DNA of 64,000 nucleotides from contig VXAY01004360.1 of NCBI GenBank assembly GCA_013399855.1, positions 368,319 to 432,318 of the forward strand. Reading direction: 5' to 3'. The stretch comes from Oxyruncus cristatus. Its lineage: Eukaryota > Chordata > Aves > Passeriformes > Cotingidae. This document shows positions 1 through 14,412 of this stretch, piece by piece; position 1 is the first letter of the stretch; every line of letters begins with the position of its first letter. The notes below the pieces were generated by a model, which saw only the letters and a list, made by a program, of their open reading frames with translations, was not told where the DNA came from and made no database searches. The position numbers and the translations under genes were made by a program.

Positions 1-3000
1 GCATCAATGATGTTTTTTACCCGGTGCAAAATCAGTAAGCAAAATGGCACTTTGGTCACTGTCGGCGACAAAACCAGGACAAGAAGCTTATGAATGCAGA
101 TGGAAGAACTCCTCTTAATTCCAGGAGGGTGGGGGCCAGCATCACTCCCTCAGCCTTCTAGCTTACCTGCCATGCATTGAGGTGATTTCGTGATCACACA
201 GTGCTTCTGATGGGAATGAAAACTGAATCACAGTGTTCTCCATAATAAAACTAAAGCAAAATCAAATAAAACTACATTATTGAAAGCCAAGAAATTCAAA
301 ATACTTTTAAAGCAATCTTATAATATGGAAATAGAGATGAATATAAAGCATATAACTTTGTCTGCCCAACATGTCCCTACCAAAACTGCATCAGAAGGGC
401 TTCTGCATCAGTTATCCAGCTCCCTAAAAATGAAGCTGACTAGAGAAACTTCCTGACCTGCTCTAGTGGGACCCAATTCTGCTTCTCTACAGCTTATACA
501 AAGCTTCCATTACTTTCAGTGGGAACAGCTTAGCAGTTCTCGTAGTGTGAATGGATGCATTATAATGTCAGTAATAACAAATGTCATGCACATTCCATGA
601 TTAGCTAGAAAAATGATTCTAGGGTTAAATAGGCATGTCTTATTCAGATGCATGTCACTGAGCCAGGCCCATCACCTAGATACTGGATGCCATCTCTCTC
701 TTTTTCTCCTTCTCCTATTGCTAAACATGCTAATCCTGGGCAGCAACCAAACATCGCTATTGCAGGCCTGTCCAAAAATTATGCAGAGACAATTAGCCTC
801 TTTGAAAAAAGGTATCAAAGACCTCACAGTATCAATTATCTGTCTCTCAGTGTGCACGCACACACACAGGCATCCAAGGGATTTTAAACATAGCTAAAGA
901 CAGTGTTTTCATTAGTTCGTTGTGAATGGCAGTGACTTCATGCACTAAAAACTCCGCACCTCCCCCTGTGGTGTAATGCCCATACCCTGAGATGAATGGC
1001 TTTGCTGCAGCTTTTTGTCCTGAAAGGCTAGGAGAGAGATACTTGCCAGTCCCGAGGGAGGCTGCAGCTGAGCATGCCCTATTGCTATCACACTGGCAGC
1101 ATCTATTGATTGCAAAAAGCAGGTGACAGCATCCCCATCAAAATAAACACACGGATAAATCACATGAAAGTGGACAGCATGGAAACCAGGAAAGAGGAAC
1201 TTAGAGGAATACCACTGTTTTGGCTTATTCTAGAGTATAAGTAGTAAGAAGCAGTAGAGTTTGCAGTTCCAGACTGCTTTACTAGAATGAACAGCCACAA
1301 TGCTCCTGAGAAGTAGAAATTACATCCTCTGTCTTTCTCCTTTATGTTATAAAGGCAAAAAAAGGAAGCAGGAGGTGTGTTCAGTCACGATGTTCCCAAA
1401 TGTAACTCGCAGCAGCCACACAGCCCGAGGGGTCAGAAAGATTAAAAGCTGGGCAAGTGGATGCAATAAGGATACAGATGTTTGCAGGAAACTATGTAAG
1501 TGGTCTGATGCAGCTGTAAGGTTTCTGCATCAGTTTCTATATGAAAGTATATTATTAAAGGAGTATTTCTCATTTAAAAAATACTTTTCATATATTTTGA
1601 TGTTGGTTTTTATGACCACAATAAATATATCCTGTGACCTAAATTATTGTCTTGTTCAGTGTTCAGTGCATATTTACTACAAGTACATGCTGTAAATATG
1701 ATTGTGAGACAATATCGGAAGCACTACTAGAGTAATACTCCAGTGAATCAGCCTATCAAATGAAATATTAAATAAGTTCACATTTTATCTTTGAGAGAAC
1801 TTTGAGAGTCAACAGAGAATGTGGAAAAAAAAAAAAAAACAAACCACAACAATGGGAAACAATTACTAACGTAACTTTTGCTGTAGACTTGGCAGAGAAG
1901 CCACGGCTCCATCCAGCTATGGAAGCTGAGCACTATGGAGCCGTTTCTGACTCTGCAAATGTCCTGAAGAGCCTCTGGGCCCAAAAACTCACTCACTTTT
2001 TACAGCTGTATGAGGTCTTACTGCCACCTAATAGCCTTTCTCTGGACCACCAAGGCAGCAATAGTTTCAGTGCTGCAGCTCTTCAAACTGGTGTCTTTTG
2101 CAGGATGTACCAACAGCCTCATCTGAAATTGATGGCTATAAATAGAAGCACAGCCATTCTAAAAACTTAGCTATAACAAGTAAAACTTTCCCAATTTCCT
2201 TTAAAAAAAATATTTATATGCTCTGAAATAATTTACAGTCTACTTCCAACCCCATAAGAGCCCTATGGAAAATCACTGCTTTAGCAGATAAGGACATTTT
2301 TACCTCAAGCTACTTAAGGGCAAATTAAACCACACCGAAGAGCTTGTGCATAGCCTTTAGGAATCTGCCGTGGTTAATGATTAAACTTCACACCATTTCC
2401 TAAAGGTGGTGCTGCAGCCAAAATGCAATTCATAGGTGGGCAGTAGAAACCAGGCAAAGTAACTGTTCTTCTAATAAAGAATGATTACTACCTTCAAGCA
2501 TAATGCTTTTGACAGGCTGGTCTAAACTCTTGTCAGGGTCACAAGGTTAATCTCGCAGCAGCCACAGGCCCCCTTACTGCTGAGCGTGAACAATATGGTT
2601 AACATTTTTGGAATGGAGTTAAATTTCTTTGTCATTCCTAGCCTACACCTGACAGACGCAGCCCTCTTCTCTGCTTCCATAACCTGCCATCTGGAAGATA
2701 ACAAATTCTTATCTAGCTCGTTGATCTTTCCTTCAATCGCTATGAATGTTTCCCACCACAGACCAAAAGACCAGAAAACAGAGTTTACCCACCTGAAATA
2801 AACTCTGAGCTTTTCTGAGGCTAATTCCTTCAGATCCTGCAAAATACAGGAATGTGTGACACAGCAAAGTGCTCTTAATACCAGCAGCATTCCTCCGGCT
2901 CATCACCACAACCACCACAGCTCTCATTCCTGGGCTACTGACTAAATGCAAAAAAAATTTTGACATTGTTTTTTGTTCACTATCTCATTGTATTTGGCTT

Positions 3001-6000
3001 CATTCATCAGTTTATCCCATGTAAGATTAAGGGTAGGTTAATACAGGATGGACAACGCTATTTAGCTTTTGTCCCAACAAAGAAAAGGTTGCACTTTGCT
3101 TGAGTGCCTATAGTGACAGTACAACACTTACCTTTTATAAATTAGCATGAATAACCAGTTACTGACAATTTCAGTAAGGAAATATATCTGTCCTCATGAA
3201 GACTTCTGTCCTAGGCAGGGGAAATTCTGTAGATCAAGTCCTTGCAAACATCTGCAAGAGTTATCTACAGCCCCAAGTCTTGCCCAAATGTGCACATGGC
3301 TTAGTATACCTTCTTGGACTCAGGCAAGCTTCTTGTTCCCCAAATTGAAGGTGTCACAGACATATCCAAACGTCTGTCTCATTCCACCTACAATTAACCA
3401 AGAAACTCCAAATTTTTGTTGCTAGTAGTGCAATCAAATACTTAAGGCCTAGATCACTGAGGTCTTATTTATATGCACAAATTAATTCAAATCATTGAAG
3501 TCAAGTTCCTACACAGTAATGCAGACCTGGACTATTCAGAGCTATTTATGCTGCTTAATTTTCAGTGAGACAACCTGTATAGTCACAGAAGGGAGAGAGG
3601 CCTTCCAGGGCCAGTCAGAGGTAGGTTTTTTGTTTCCTTCTTAAACTGGCTGATGTGCCCTGTCCAGGGGAGAGGGGAAGAGAAGGTATACTGGAAAAGG
3701 AGGGTACACATGAAGCCACAAAACTCTTCCAGAAGAGAAGAAGCATGGTATGGGAAGTTTGAGAATCCCCTCTGCTAAGTAGTACCTCTGCTAGAAATAC
3801 AGATAGACTATCTCCCAGTTGCAACAACCCTGGCTATCCACTCCCAGTCTCCTGATTCCCATCAGATCAAAAAAGCATGAAATTTTAAGATTTAGGCCTT
3901 TTCTTTCTGTGGGTTAGGTGCCACCTGACATTTTAGTAAACCCTATTAAACAGTGGGTTTCTGCTGAAAAGGTTGTTTGCCACTGCAGCGTCTCCAAGTG
4001 CAGTGTCCCTGCCATGCCTCCCTGTATCTGGTTGTAGCAAGGTGGTTCAATTCAGCTGTCCCAGAGTTATAAACCTAGATCAATTTTTCCACTAGATTAG
4101 TCTTCTGGAGCGAGCCAAATGGACCAATTCATCCTGCAGCTATACCATCACTAGGCTGCACCCCAAAGAAGCAGCAGCAGAAGAAGGCAGAGAGAGGAAA
4201 AGGAGCTAAACATTCCTTTGGCTGGACCAGTTCTGGCTCTAACCTGAAACCATAGCATAAGTTAGGTTACTTAAACACAGATAGCAGGAATTTGCTCCTT
4301 GCCAGCACATGGCAAGTGTGACAAAGTCAGCCATGAGCCGTGCTATTTGTTTGCCTCCTCAGCAGGTCATGACATTCCTGCTCTCAGGTTCTGTGTGGGC
4401 ACACAAAAGAGCAACCTCTACCATGGGCATCCCCAGTACATCAGTGCCAATGATGCTTCCCTCCCTGCGTGTGATAGGCCTGGATGCACAGACATGGATA
4501 TTTATGGATGAAGTAAAATGAGGTGATCAAGTCCAAATTGTATTGGAAATACTATTTTCTGTTTCAGAGAGGTGAGCTTGCAGGGGGGAGAGTTAAATAG
4601 CTAGATAGTAAAAATGCTGTAGATATATGGAACAACTTTATATCTGTTAGTCCAGGGACTCTGGGCTGGCTTTCTACACCTGACACGTGACTACAAGTAT
4701 GACAAAGGTACCTGTATTTACTTAAAAGTATGCACCCTACTTATTTTTACCCTTCAGAGTTGCAATAAAGTAAATAAAATACCTGATGAGCATAGATGGC
4801 CACACAACTGGCATATATACGGTGATTGGAAACTACTACCCATTTCTAATTTTCTTGTAATTCAACATAAAAGCTGATGAAAAGAAAATATTTGCCATCT
4901 AAAGGCAAGTCAACTGAAAGAAATATTGGATGGGCATTATGATGTGTTATGTGCCTTAATATGAAATTGTTCCGTACCCTGAAAAGGAAGCGTCTGCAGC
5001 ATAAGATGCCTGGTTGAATGTGCTTTTACCTCTGCAGAAACAACCTCTTTCAGCAGCTTGCTTACTTCCTCGTATCTACGTGACCAAGTGCTACATTTGG
5101 GGCAGTTGTCCAGAGCCCGCTGTACAGCTTGAGACTCACCCTAAAAGAACTCTCTTCGGTGCTAGCAGGACTTCCCTCTGCTAGAGCTCAGCTTTACCAC
5201 TGGAGATGGCAAAGGATAACTCTAAAAATTGCTTTCACTGTTACAAGATGAGTATTTCTTCTGTCATTTTAATGGAAGGAATAGAACCAGCTATTTTTAA
5301 AAAGTAGCACTCAGTTCTTTATGGGATCATTTCCAAGAGGCTGTGGACATCTTCCCATGGAAAAAACAAACAAACATACAAAACCCCAAAATTCAATCCT
5401 CAGCTTTGAAACAGAGGATTAGAAAATCAATAGCAGTAACACTTTTTATGGGACATAACTGATAAATACAAAGAATTAGAGAACACTTTCTACCTTTTAA
5501 AGATTTTAAATACATTTTGGAAGCAACTTTAAGTGAACCAGGCTGACTTGTGTTTCTCATCTTTACTTGATGTATGATGACAAAAGGAGATAACCTTGGT
5601 ATAGATAGCATGATTTATTCAGAGCTGAAGTCAGTGAGATGTTCTTGCAGTCATTACAGATTAGTAACCCCTGTGTATACATTTTTTATTACTTTCGTCT
5701 TTTCTCCACTTACCACCCTTCATCTCCAGCTTTGACTTTGTGTTTGTCTCAAAGTAATGTCCTTTTTAAAGGACAGAAACCAAACCCACCAAGGATTATA
5801 TTTCACAGCCACATTCTTTATTTACAAGGGGGTTTCAGTATTCAAGACTTTTTATACTTATGAGATACCCCAGTTGTTTTTATAGCTTGATGAAATGTTT
5901 ATAGTGTGATGAAAAAGCTTTCAATTCAGAAACAGTTCAGTGAGAAGAGTTAAGGCAGACATTTTAACACCGCCAGGCAGCCTCTAGAACTATTGCAGTT

Positions 6001-9000
6001 TGGTGAAATGTGATTATTATTTCTTTATATAAGCTTTCAAATTATCTCTGTTCATTTTCAGGAACAAGAAATTTTTTCTTCCTGAAGAATGACAGATTGA
6101 AACACTCAGTTCTGAGTAAATTGTTTTGTTGAGGTACTGGAAGAACAACTACCCTCTCCAGAGACAAGACAAAACCACAAATAGGCAGGAGCTATTATGA
6201 CAGCCAAGGGAGCCTCTGACCCGAATGGTGCTGCTCATGAAGGGTAGGGGCAGAGCCTTGTCTGTAAGAAAGAGGGAGGCTGTTGTGGAACTTGTGGAGC
6301 ACCTTTAAACCTGAACCCCTTTTTCAGAGGTAAGAGCAAATCCCAACTAACTCCACCCTTGGGCACCCACCTGGCCCCTCAGAAGACATTTACCTGGAAT
6401 GAGGGGAGATCCAGATGCCTCTTTTAGTAATGTACTTCAAAATACACTCTCTGGGTGGAGTATATCTCATATTTTAGTCACTTTTCCTAATGTCACCTCC
6501 TATTTGGACAGATATCATAGCATTCTTCCCAGTGATCTCTCAGCTTTGCACAGAAGCTGAGAATTCACCTGAACCCCAGTGTCCAGGTAATGTGATGAGA
6601 AAGGAAGCAGGTGGGACCTACGCATTGGTAATTTTATCCAGAATATGCTTGAGAGAAGAATATTTTGGAATGTGTTTGTGCAGGAGGTGCCCACAGTACA
6701 GCAGAAGGTACCTTTTTGTGAATTTCAATGGCATCTTAAGTCAGGTACAGGCAATGCCTTTTCTTCATGTTCAGATCAGCTTTGCTCCAAACAATGCAAA
6801 AATTGGAAACATGCTTTGGTCAAAGTTACCACATTTGACCTTCATTTGCATTCACATTGTTGTAATTTCAAGTTATTTCACTCTAAGATCTTAATTTGCT
6901 AGAACATAACTACTTCTAATTACTATTTTTATAACCCTTTGTTTACAGATTTCAGTGGTTCTTTCTTGTCATATTATATTCTGCTCCTGCTGCCTAATTT
7001 CAAAACTCTTGCTGCTTTGACACAGCATACCAGTGTTAATACATAACTGATGCACTTACTAGATGAGCAGGAGGGAAAAACAGATGAGCAAGACAGGGTA
7101 AGCACTTGACTGTAATTATCTGTGAATAGGCTTAGTTTAGTGGAGATAATGATAGAAATAGATTTTACACATCAGGCTAAATTCATCCTCTGGGTAATTC
7201 AAATCATCTTAGTGCCATTGCTTCATGGAAATGTTCAGCCTAAATATGCCTTTTTTTTTTTTTCTCCTTTTACTCTCCATTTCTCATTCAATAAGCAGAA
7301 TGACACAGCCCATAAGGGTATCTATTCTCTTCCCTTAAACTTGTATCCTCATTTTTGGCTTTCTCCCCATTTTTTTCCAGGGTTTTCTTATCTAGGCATT
7401 AGATGGTGTGGGGAAACCTGCAACACTGCCTGGTAGCAGGAGATAGAGAAAGGGCCGGGGCATTTGCAAGCAGTGGCCTCTGTTCAGCCAATTGTTTCCT
7501 ACACGTGAGGGTTTCGGAGCTGGTGGAGCTGCTCCCAGGCACGTTTCCCTCCCCATGCACTCCAGCCCCCCTCCTCATTCCCCCACCAGAAACAGCAGCT
7601 CTCCTTTGTGTGGCAGGGCAAGGTGCTCCCCAGGCAGGAGGCTGCAGGCAGGACCCCAGCAGCCAAGATTACATTTCTTTCACTCCCGGTTTGCTGGGGG
7701 GTGGGGATCAGAGGGAACACAGCATTTTCAAAAAACAGGAAAGGGCAATGCTTTCGGCATGAAAAAAAAAATCTATGGTTTTGTAGAAGAATCTTTCCTG
7801 GCTCTACTGCCTTTGTAGATGAATCTAAAGAAAATCTGCATTTGATAATTTTTTTATCTAGCACTTTATCATTGCAGATATTTCTGTTGCTAGATCTAGT
7901 GAAGGAACACAGAAATGCAGATTTAAAAAAAGAAAAAAGAAAAAGAAAATCTGCATTTGATAATTTTTTTACCAAAAAAAAAAAAAAAGCTTAACCAAGG
8001 AATATTGTTCCAAATATTTCCAAAATTGATTAGTTTTTGTACCCATAGCCTACCCTTCCCCATCACCTGGTGCTGTTATTCTTCATTTTAGACTAAAAAT
8101 ATTTAAGTCAGCTAGAGAGAAAAAGTTAAAAATAGGAAAACTATATTACAGATAGTAATTCTAATCAGAGCAGAAATAAACACATAGCTGAAAGGAAGTA
8201 AAATGAAGTGAAAAGCCCTTGTGAAACCCATCTTCAGAGACAGCAGAGGTCATTTACTCCTTTGCAAAGGTATGGCTTTGGCAGGATTGTTGTCCTTAGG
8301 GGCTAAGAGAGGAAAACTTGCAGGGAACAGACAGCCGGAAAGAATTCTTTATTAAGCAGTGGATGACAAGGTTTGAATGAATATGTTTGCCATACGGAGG
8401 ACATGAAACTATTTTAGCATTGTGATTGAAGCCTAGCACAGACGTGATAAGCACTGAGGAACCCTGGCAGGGATTTAACAGCTCTGGCATGGTTACAAAG
8501 TTATCTGAAAGTAACCAAACCTTCACTGTTTGAACGGCAGTGTACGGTGGGATCAGCACACAACTCCTGTCCCCAGAAAGGGACATACCAGCAGCTTATG
8601 CACTTTGATTTAGCTACACATACCAAGTTGCCAGAGCACCTGTACAGGCAAACGTGTGTCAAATGGGTCCTGTCAGAGAGAATGCGATTTAAACTCATGG
8701 CCAGGTCTGTGCCACCACTAGCTGGGCTCTCAGGAGGCTGTGTAATGAAAGCAGATTTGGGCTTGATGAGAGCTTGGGCTAGGAAATTTTGAAACCAAGG
8801 GCCCTAGGAATTTGGTCAGAGTCAGAATAAAATCATGAGCCTATAATGATGCTGAATGGTTTAGTGTTACTGAGAGTTTTTCTGTTTCTCTTCAGAAGTA
8901 AAATCAAGCTTGTGACCATTTTAGTAAATGCAGTCCCACAAAAACTCTGCCAAGGGTATGAGTTACAGCCTCTGTGCACTAAGGCCAAATTTGATTCATG

Positions 9001-12000
9001 AACCCATTCTCCCTACCCAGATTCCCCACCTGGTTTCCAAACCTGATGGAGCACTATGCAGAAGTTCCCTTACTACCTGAAGGTGTCTCTGTTTTAACGT
9101 CAAATGAAAAAACTTACCAAAGAAGCACATCAGGATCCTCTGGAATGAAAGATATAAAACACAGTGCCATATATGGCACCAGAGACAATAGGGTAGAAAG
9201 TCAAGTCTCCCACTTTTTTGCAGTACATGGCACATCCTTGGCAGAGGAGCCATCCCTCAAGTGCCCACAAGCACTTTATGGCTTCAGATCTGTAACTTGG
9301 CCTCACTTGCAGTGTAAGGTGGTCAACAATCAGCACAACAGACATTTGATTTCTATTTAATGTAAACTGGTGTCTTAAACCTCATAAATTATATCTACAC
9401 CTTGAATGCGGCTTTTGGTATAATAATAGCTAATTATTACCCATAATGTAACCAATACTGTTAATAGCATGTAAGCCACCCTGCAACTTTATAAGTATTT
9501 TTTTATTGTTTGCATGCTATTTTAGATAAGTTTGATATTTTACAGATTAAAAAAAAACAATAAATCCCTACCCCAGAGCTCAAAATTAAACCTGCTTTTG
9601 CAACATGAAAGCCCTAGGATGATGAATAGTCCCACTGAGACTATCAATGATTTTCTAGGAACAAGGCAAGAGCCAGCAAAATCAAGCTCTAACATGCACT
9701 GAAAACATCACCAAATAAGATTTTGCTTCAGCATGTGTGCTAACAGAAAGCAGATTATTATCATTTCATGTGTAATACCTATGATGACTGTATAAACAAT
9801 GACAAATATACACAAATAATTATTACTCCTGCATTATGGCTGGAAGGTCTCTGTAAGATGTGCAGCTGGTTAAATCTGACTCTGAGAATGCAGAGGTCTG
9901 CAAATAGCCTTTTATGCAAGACAGTCCAGAAATTTTTTTAAGGCTCTCTGACTGCCACCTTAATGCAGCCACAGTTAGTTCAAACTTTCTTTAGGATTCA
10001 TTTCATGCCCTTCTTTCTGTTAATATCCCTGAGATCAGTCCTTTCTCCAATGAATAGCTGACCTATTCTTCTTTGATTTGCCATTGATTTCCTCTGCTTA
10101 CCTCCCAACGTTTTGCCTGTTGATTAAACGCTAGACATAGGAATGCCTCAAATTTCTGACTTCTGAGTCATCCTCTCATGACTTGAACAGCTTGAAGCCA
10201 GCTTCAGCTCCCCGACATCATTAGTGAAAACTCCTTTTGTTTCCAAACTCTACAAACAACCCATTTCTCTCCAAGCTTAGGTGCTGCCTGTGAACTAGAC
10301 AATAAACAGTAGCAACAAAATTATCTCCTATACACATTGCAATAATTATTGTACGAAAAGGAAAGGGATACTTTTTCTAAGACAGAGAAGGCAAACCCCT
10401 GCTTTCCCGTTTGCACTAGAAGATCTTTATGTCTATGTGCAATGCAAACAAGACCATAAGTAAAGACATCTGCTTATGCAAACTTTTATTTTTGCGTGGG
10501 GTCCCTCTGACTCCAGCATAACTCTGCATGAGAGTTTACAAAAGGGGCTCTATTTTCTGAAGACACCTGGTTTATACAAACCATTCCACAAATCCTCCTC
10601 TCCAGCCCCCACTTTACAGAGCAAGCTGGATGAAACTGCTTATCTGCGCTGCAAGAAAGAGAGCTGAAGCTGACGCTTTGAAAACTTGCAGTGGTATTTC
10701 CTTGGAACACAGATATCTTCAGTCTCCAACACTTTGATGTCTTCTTCAAAAACAAACAGGCTGACATTATCTCCATTTTCCTGAAGTTCTGATGTTTCTC
10801 AAAATGCAGCTTGTTTTCTCCGGGGTGACACACAAGGTCTGCCAATCCTACGAGACCAGCTATGCAGGATAATTACTATACTTCCAATTAAGGTAATCAG
10901 ACCTGACATTCTGTACTATATTCCATTCTGATCATGTCTACACTGGGAGCATCACCTGCACATGACCCACACTTTTCTTATTATCCTACTCAGGTTCTGT
11001 GGGAAGGAAATAGCCCTAAGGTAACAGCCCTAGGGTTTCTGGTGCAAATGATGAGGACAGAAAGTAAATGTGGTGTGCAACGAAGCACACCCCTGTCTCA
11101 GCAGCATAGATGTGCTGCTTTCCTCCTGTCATAGCTAAAGGACCCTATCACAGAAACTCGAGCCATGAATTTTTAAGCTATCCTAACATTTTCTTTTTCA
11201 AATGATCAAAACCCAGAAGCATGCAGCAACTGTTCGGAGCTGTTTGCTAAGATTTCAAGTTCTCCACTAGCTGTTAGAGCATGACAGAAAGTCCTACTAT
11301 GACACGAGTACTGTGCCGGCTCTGCTGCAAGCTTTATGAATGGTACTGGGCAGGTTAAATAAGAACATGTTCAACAACAGAGCCTACACTTGGGCACTAG
11401 ATTCTATGCCCTTGCATTTAATCTTGCAATCCATGCCAGAAAGTAAATGAAGAAATGCAGGTGCTATTACAGGATGCTAACTCCAACACTGGCTGGACCA
11501 CTCCATAAGACAATCTAATTCACCAACATGGCAGACCACTCTTCCAGCAAAAAAAACCTGGAATTTTCAGTCCATTTGGTGAGATTGACCAGTTTAGCAG
11601 TCTGAAATGCTCCAGCAGTGGCTCAAGGAAGGTGCTACAGCCATGAGCAAAGGGAGTGAAGGACACAGAAGACAGGAAGGAATAAAAACATGAGGACAGT
11701 GAGACATCTTTCTATGGACAGAGGGAAGCTGTCATGCTAGCGCAGCTGCCCATGAAACCATGTGTTAGGCAGCTTAGAACAGCATCAGAAACAGCTGGCA
11801 TGCTGAGAGGGCAACTGCATAAATCAGGCTGGGCTTAACAAAAGGACAAATCATGAAAGATTTAACTTCAGCCACTGGGAGTCAACTCTGTTCATCTAGG
11901 ACCTACAGCCCTGGAACCATTCCTGAAAGGAGGTGCCTACTCATTTGCTCAGATAATGATTAAGACACTGATATTTTCTCCCAGAAGACTGTTGGGGGAA

Positions 12001-12559
12001 AAGAAGGCTTGGTGACGAGGTTCCCCCTGTGCTCACAGAGCAGCCTCGCTTCTACAGTCCAGCTGGGAAGAGGCAAAGGTAAGTGGTCATCCCTGTCAGC
12101 CACACCAGCAAGGCTGAGATTTTAGCCAGTCTCATGTCCAACTTAAAATGCAAAATTAAAACTGGGAGCAAGGACAAGTGATCTGTTGCCCTGCTTCCCT
12201 CACCCTGTCAGGTGGCCACATCTCACCAGCAAGTCAGGCTTGCTCTTGTGGTCCCTCCTGCGCAAATCTCAACTCTTTTCCTACAGAGTAGTGCAACATT
12301 GTGTGAAAGCCTTCCACCTGCTCCACTTACAGCCCCCTGCCATCCCAGTTCCCATGCCTGCTGCACCCTCATATGCAACTGGATATGTGGGGAAATTGAG
12401 CTATGGCTTATTTGTGAGGAAGAGGGAGCAACACTACAGAACTTGAGATGATGTCACCCTTCCTTCAGAAAATTACTACATTAAAAAAAAAAACCAACAA
12501 ATTATATCACAGAAGAGGGAGGGAAGCAAGGGAAGCAAGACGGTTTATGCTATGAGTGC
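1..12559. other. Intergenic region, no supported gene
   Basis: AT-leaning non-coding DNA upstream of the FERM gene's CpG island. Open frames here are short (about 130 codons at most), overlap on both strands, and show no recognisable domain, no paired splice sites bounding a plausible exon, and no coding-like composition. It contains short A and T tracts, a CA-rich stretch near 858-870, and the direct/inverted repeat cluster at 7,827-7,971 listed separately. Enhancers or a non-coding RNA cannot be excluded from sequence alone. Confidence 0.6.
7827..7971. repeat. 30-bp perfect direct repeat flanking an 85-bp insert
   Basis: The same 30 bases, with core AATCTGCATTTGATAA, occur at 7,827-7,856 and 7,942-7,971. 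The intervening 85 bases end in an A/G-rich tail. An 8-bp stem (ATCTAGCA with TGCTAGAT) lies at the insert's start, and AAATGCAGATTT at 7,913-7,924 is an inverted copy of AAATCTGCATTT at 7,947-7,958. A 15-base A-run follows at 7,974-7,988. Confidence 0.85.
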
Positions 12560-14110
12560 AGCACAAACACCTCCTTCCCGAGCACGGTGACTCCCCGCCC
12601 TTCAGGGCACCTCGCTTTCCCAGATCCGATCCCAACTCTTCGACTGTATCTTCTTAGGCTGTGTGCCATCTCCCCCTGCCAGCACCGCTCAGCCAACCTG
12701 CCCGAGGCAGAGCCATCCGGACCGAGTTCCAGCGATTTGCTGTGATCACTCTTAATTACAATTTCCTCTACGCAGACTTCATCGCTGTCAGTGCGGTGCA
12801 CTGAGTACCCGCCGAGAACAATATCGTCTCCAAACCCCGCGCCTGCCCCACCAGCATCTCCCCGTCACCAGCCCACACGCAGGCTACCCCCGCGGCTGCC
12901 CCTGCACACACATTCCGCCCGTCCCGCCCTCTCTTTTCCCCTCCCCGTGTCCCGCCCCTCCCGGATCCGCCCCACCGCCGGTCCTCCTCCAGAGCTCCGG
13001 TGTGCTCTGGATGCTGCACCGGAGGGGACGGCGGAGCTCTGCGGCCGGGGCCACCCCACGGTAAGTGCGCGGGGTCTGCCGTCGGGACAGCGGCGCGGAG
13101 GGGGGGTCCCGGGGCGCCCACGTCCCTCCGGGGCCCCTGCGGCAGCGGGGGGGCGGGCGCGGTCCCGGTGAGCTGCCGGGGGGACAAAGGAGGCGGAGAC
13201 AGGTCCCGGGAGCGGAAAGCGGTCCCGGCGGAGCCCGTGGGAGCGGTGCGGTTACGGGACCCGCGGGGCACTCGGCTGCGCCCGCCGCCCGGGGCGAGGG
13301 GACGGTGCGGGCGAGGGCGCTCGGACGGGTGTGCGCTGCCGCCGAGCCGGGAGGGGCTCCGTGCTCCGCCGGGCGGAGGTCGGTCCCAACGCGCGGCAGC
13401 GGCTGCGAAAGCGTATTTACAACTTTGCGGCTGAAGGGCGGTGCGAGCTGCGGCCGGAGTGGTCTCCAGTTGTGTCACGTTGTCAGGGGATTTTCCCGTC
13501 AGAGCCGCCGCCGTGGGTATCCCTTTGCGATGGTGGCTGCGGCTCCCGGACGGAGGCAGCGGGGGCGGGCAGGCACAGACTGAGGACAGGAGGGGTCGGG
13601 GCTCTGGAGGAGTTTGGAGTCGTGACAGTTGATCAATCCCTCTGTGTCGTGGACTGGGCGCCGCCGGTGGGTCTCGCCGGTGCTAGGTGGTGGGGTGATG
13701 CTTGTGCGGGACCAGCAATACACCGGCTGCGCGACGGGAGGCACCCGGCGCCGGCTGCGGCCCCGTGGAGCTCCCGTGGGCCACACGGTGGCACGAGTGT
13801 GGGACGCGTCCCAGCTGGCGCTCGGTTGGCTGCCACCTGCCTCGCAGGTGCGGGAGCCCTCGCAGGGCTACGGCCCTGTCAATTTTTTTCCCCCCGTGCT
13901 GCAGCACCTGGGGCAGGTGAGCCGAGTGGGTCCAGCACTGGGCCGACACCTCCCCAGGGGCAGCCTCGGGGGCGAGGGGCTGAAGGCATCTCGTGGGGCT
14001 GGTCTGAGTGGTCTGACAGCCGCGAGGAACTTTGGTCGGCCCGCTGTGGGCGGGACAGGGGAGGAGATAAGTGTCCCATCAGTTGTGTGCACGCAGGAGA
14101 AGTGAGTGGG
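12560..14110. promoter_or_regulatory. FRMD1: CpG island, probable FRMD1 promoter
   Basis: A strongly GC- and CpG-rich block in otherwise AT-leaning DNA. Several GC-box-like CCCGCCC motifs cluster between 12,917 and 12,966, with another near 12,594. No TATA box is evident, which fits a dispersed CpG-island promoter. It lies about 10 kb upstream of the first coding exon of the plus-strand FERM gene, and a perfect donor (CACG followed by GTAAGT) at 13,061 gives a natural first-exon end. Long open frames here on both strands, up to 287 codons, reflect high GC content. The island edges are judged by eye. Confidence 0.8.
12970..13060 (+). other. FRMD1: Candidate non-coding first exon of FRMD1
   Basis: The 3' edge is set by the consensus GTAAGT donor at 13,061; the start is only a guess just downstream of the GC-box cluster. 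The exon should be 5' UTR, because exon 2 carries an in-frame TGA at 23,291 upstream of the ATG. An ATG at 13,011 opens a short upstream ORF that crosses the junction. Other usable donors exist in the island, such as CAG/GTGAGC at 13,917 and GTGAGT at 14,101, so alternative first exons are possible. Confidence 0.5.
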
Positions 14111-14412
14111 CGTCAGAAGAGAAAAAGTCTCCATACCTTTTTGTTTCTCCGCCTGTTAGAATTTTTGGTAACGACTTACAGGGAAAGATTCTAGATTTCC
14201 TGTGCTGAGAAATCGTTATCATCTGCACCAGCAGATGTTTCTCCTGCTGTTCGACAGTGACAGGTTCTCAGGTCAACTCCCCTGTGGCATTTAAAATGCC
14301 CATCTGTGGTTTTCCACCATACCAGGAAACTAACGTGTTTTCTGAACCTTGTCCCTTCTTTAGAGTACTGCCATGATACCCAGGTCCTGACAATAAATAC
14401 TTCAAAAATGTT

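Noticed and set aside
1..12500. 3' end of a DACT2-like neighbour
   Set aside because: DACT2 lies beyond FRMD1's 5' side in mammals as I recall, but no long terminal exon or typical PDZ-ligand end (MTTV) was found here. If present it must lie outside the window.
12768..13478. 236-codon minus-strand open frame
   Set aside because: Lies across the promoter CpG island with low-complexity Pro/Arg/Ala composition. Stop codons are simply rare at this GC content.
13331..14194. 287-codon plus-strand open frame in the first CpG island
   Set aside because: Gly/Ala/Arg/Pro-rich product typical of GC-rich DNA, overlapped by long frames on the other strand, with no known domain. It spans likely promoter and intron sequence.
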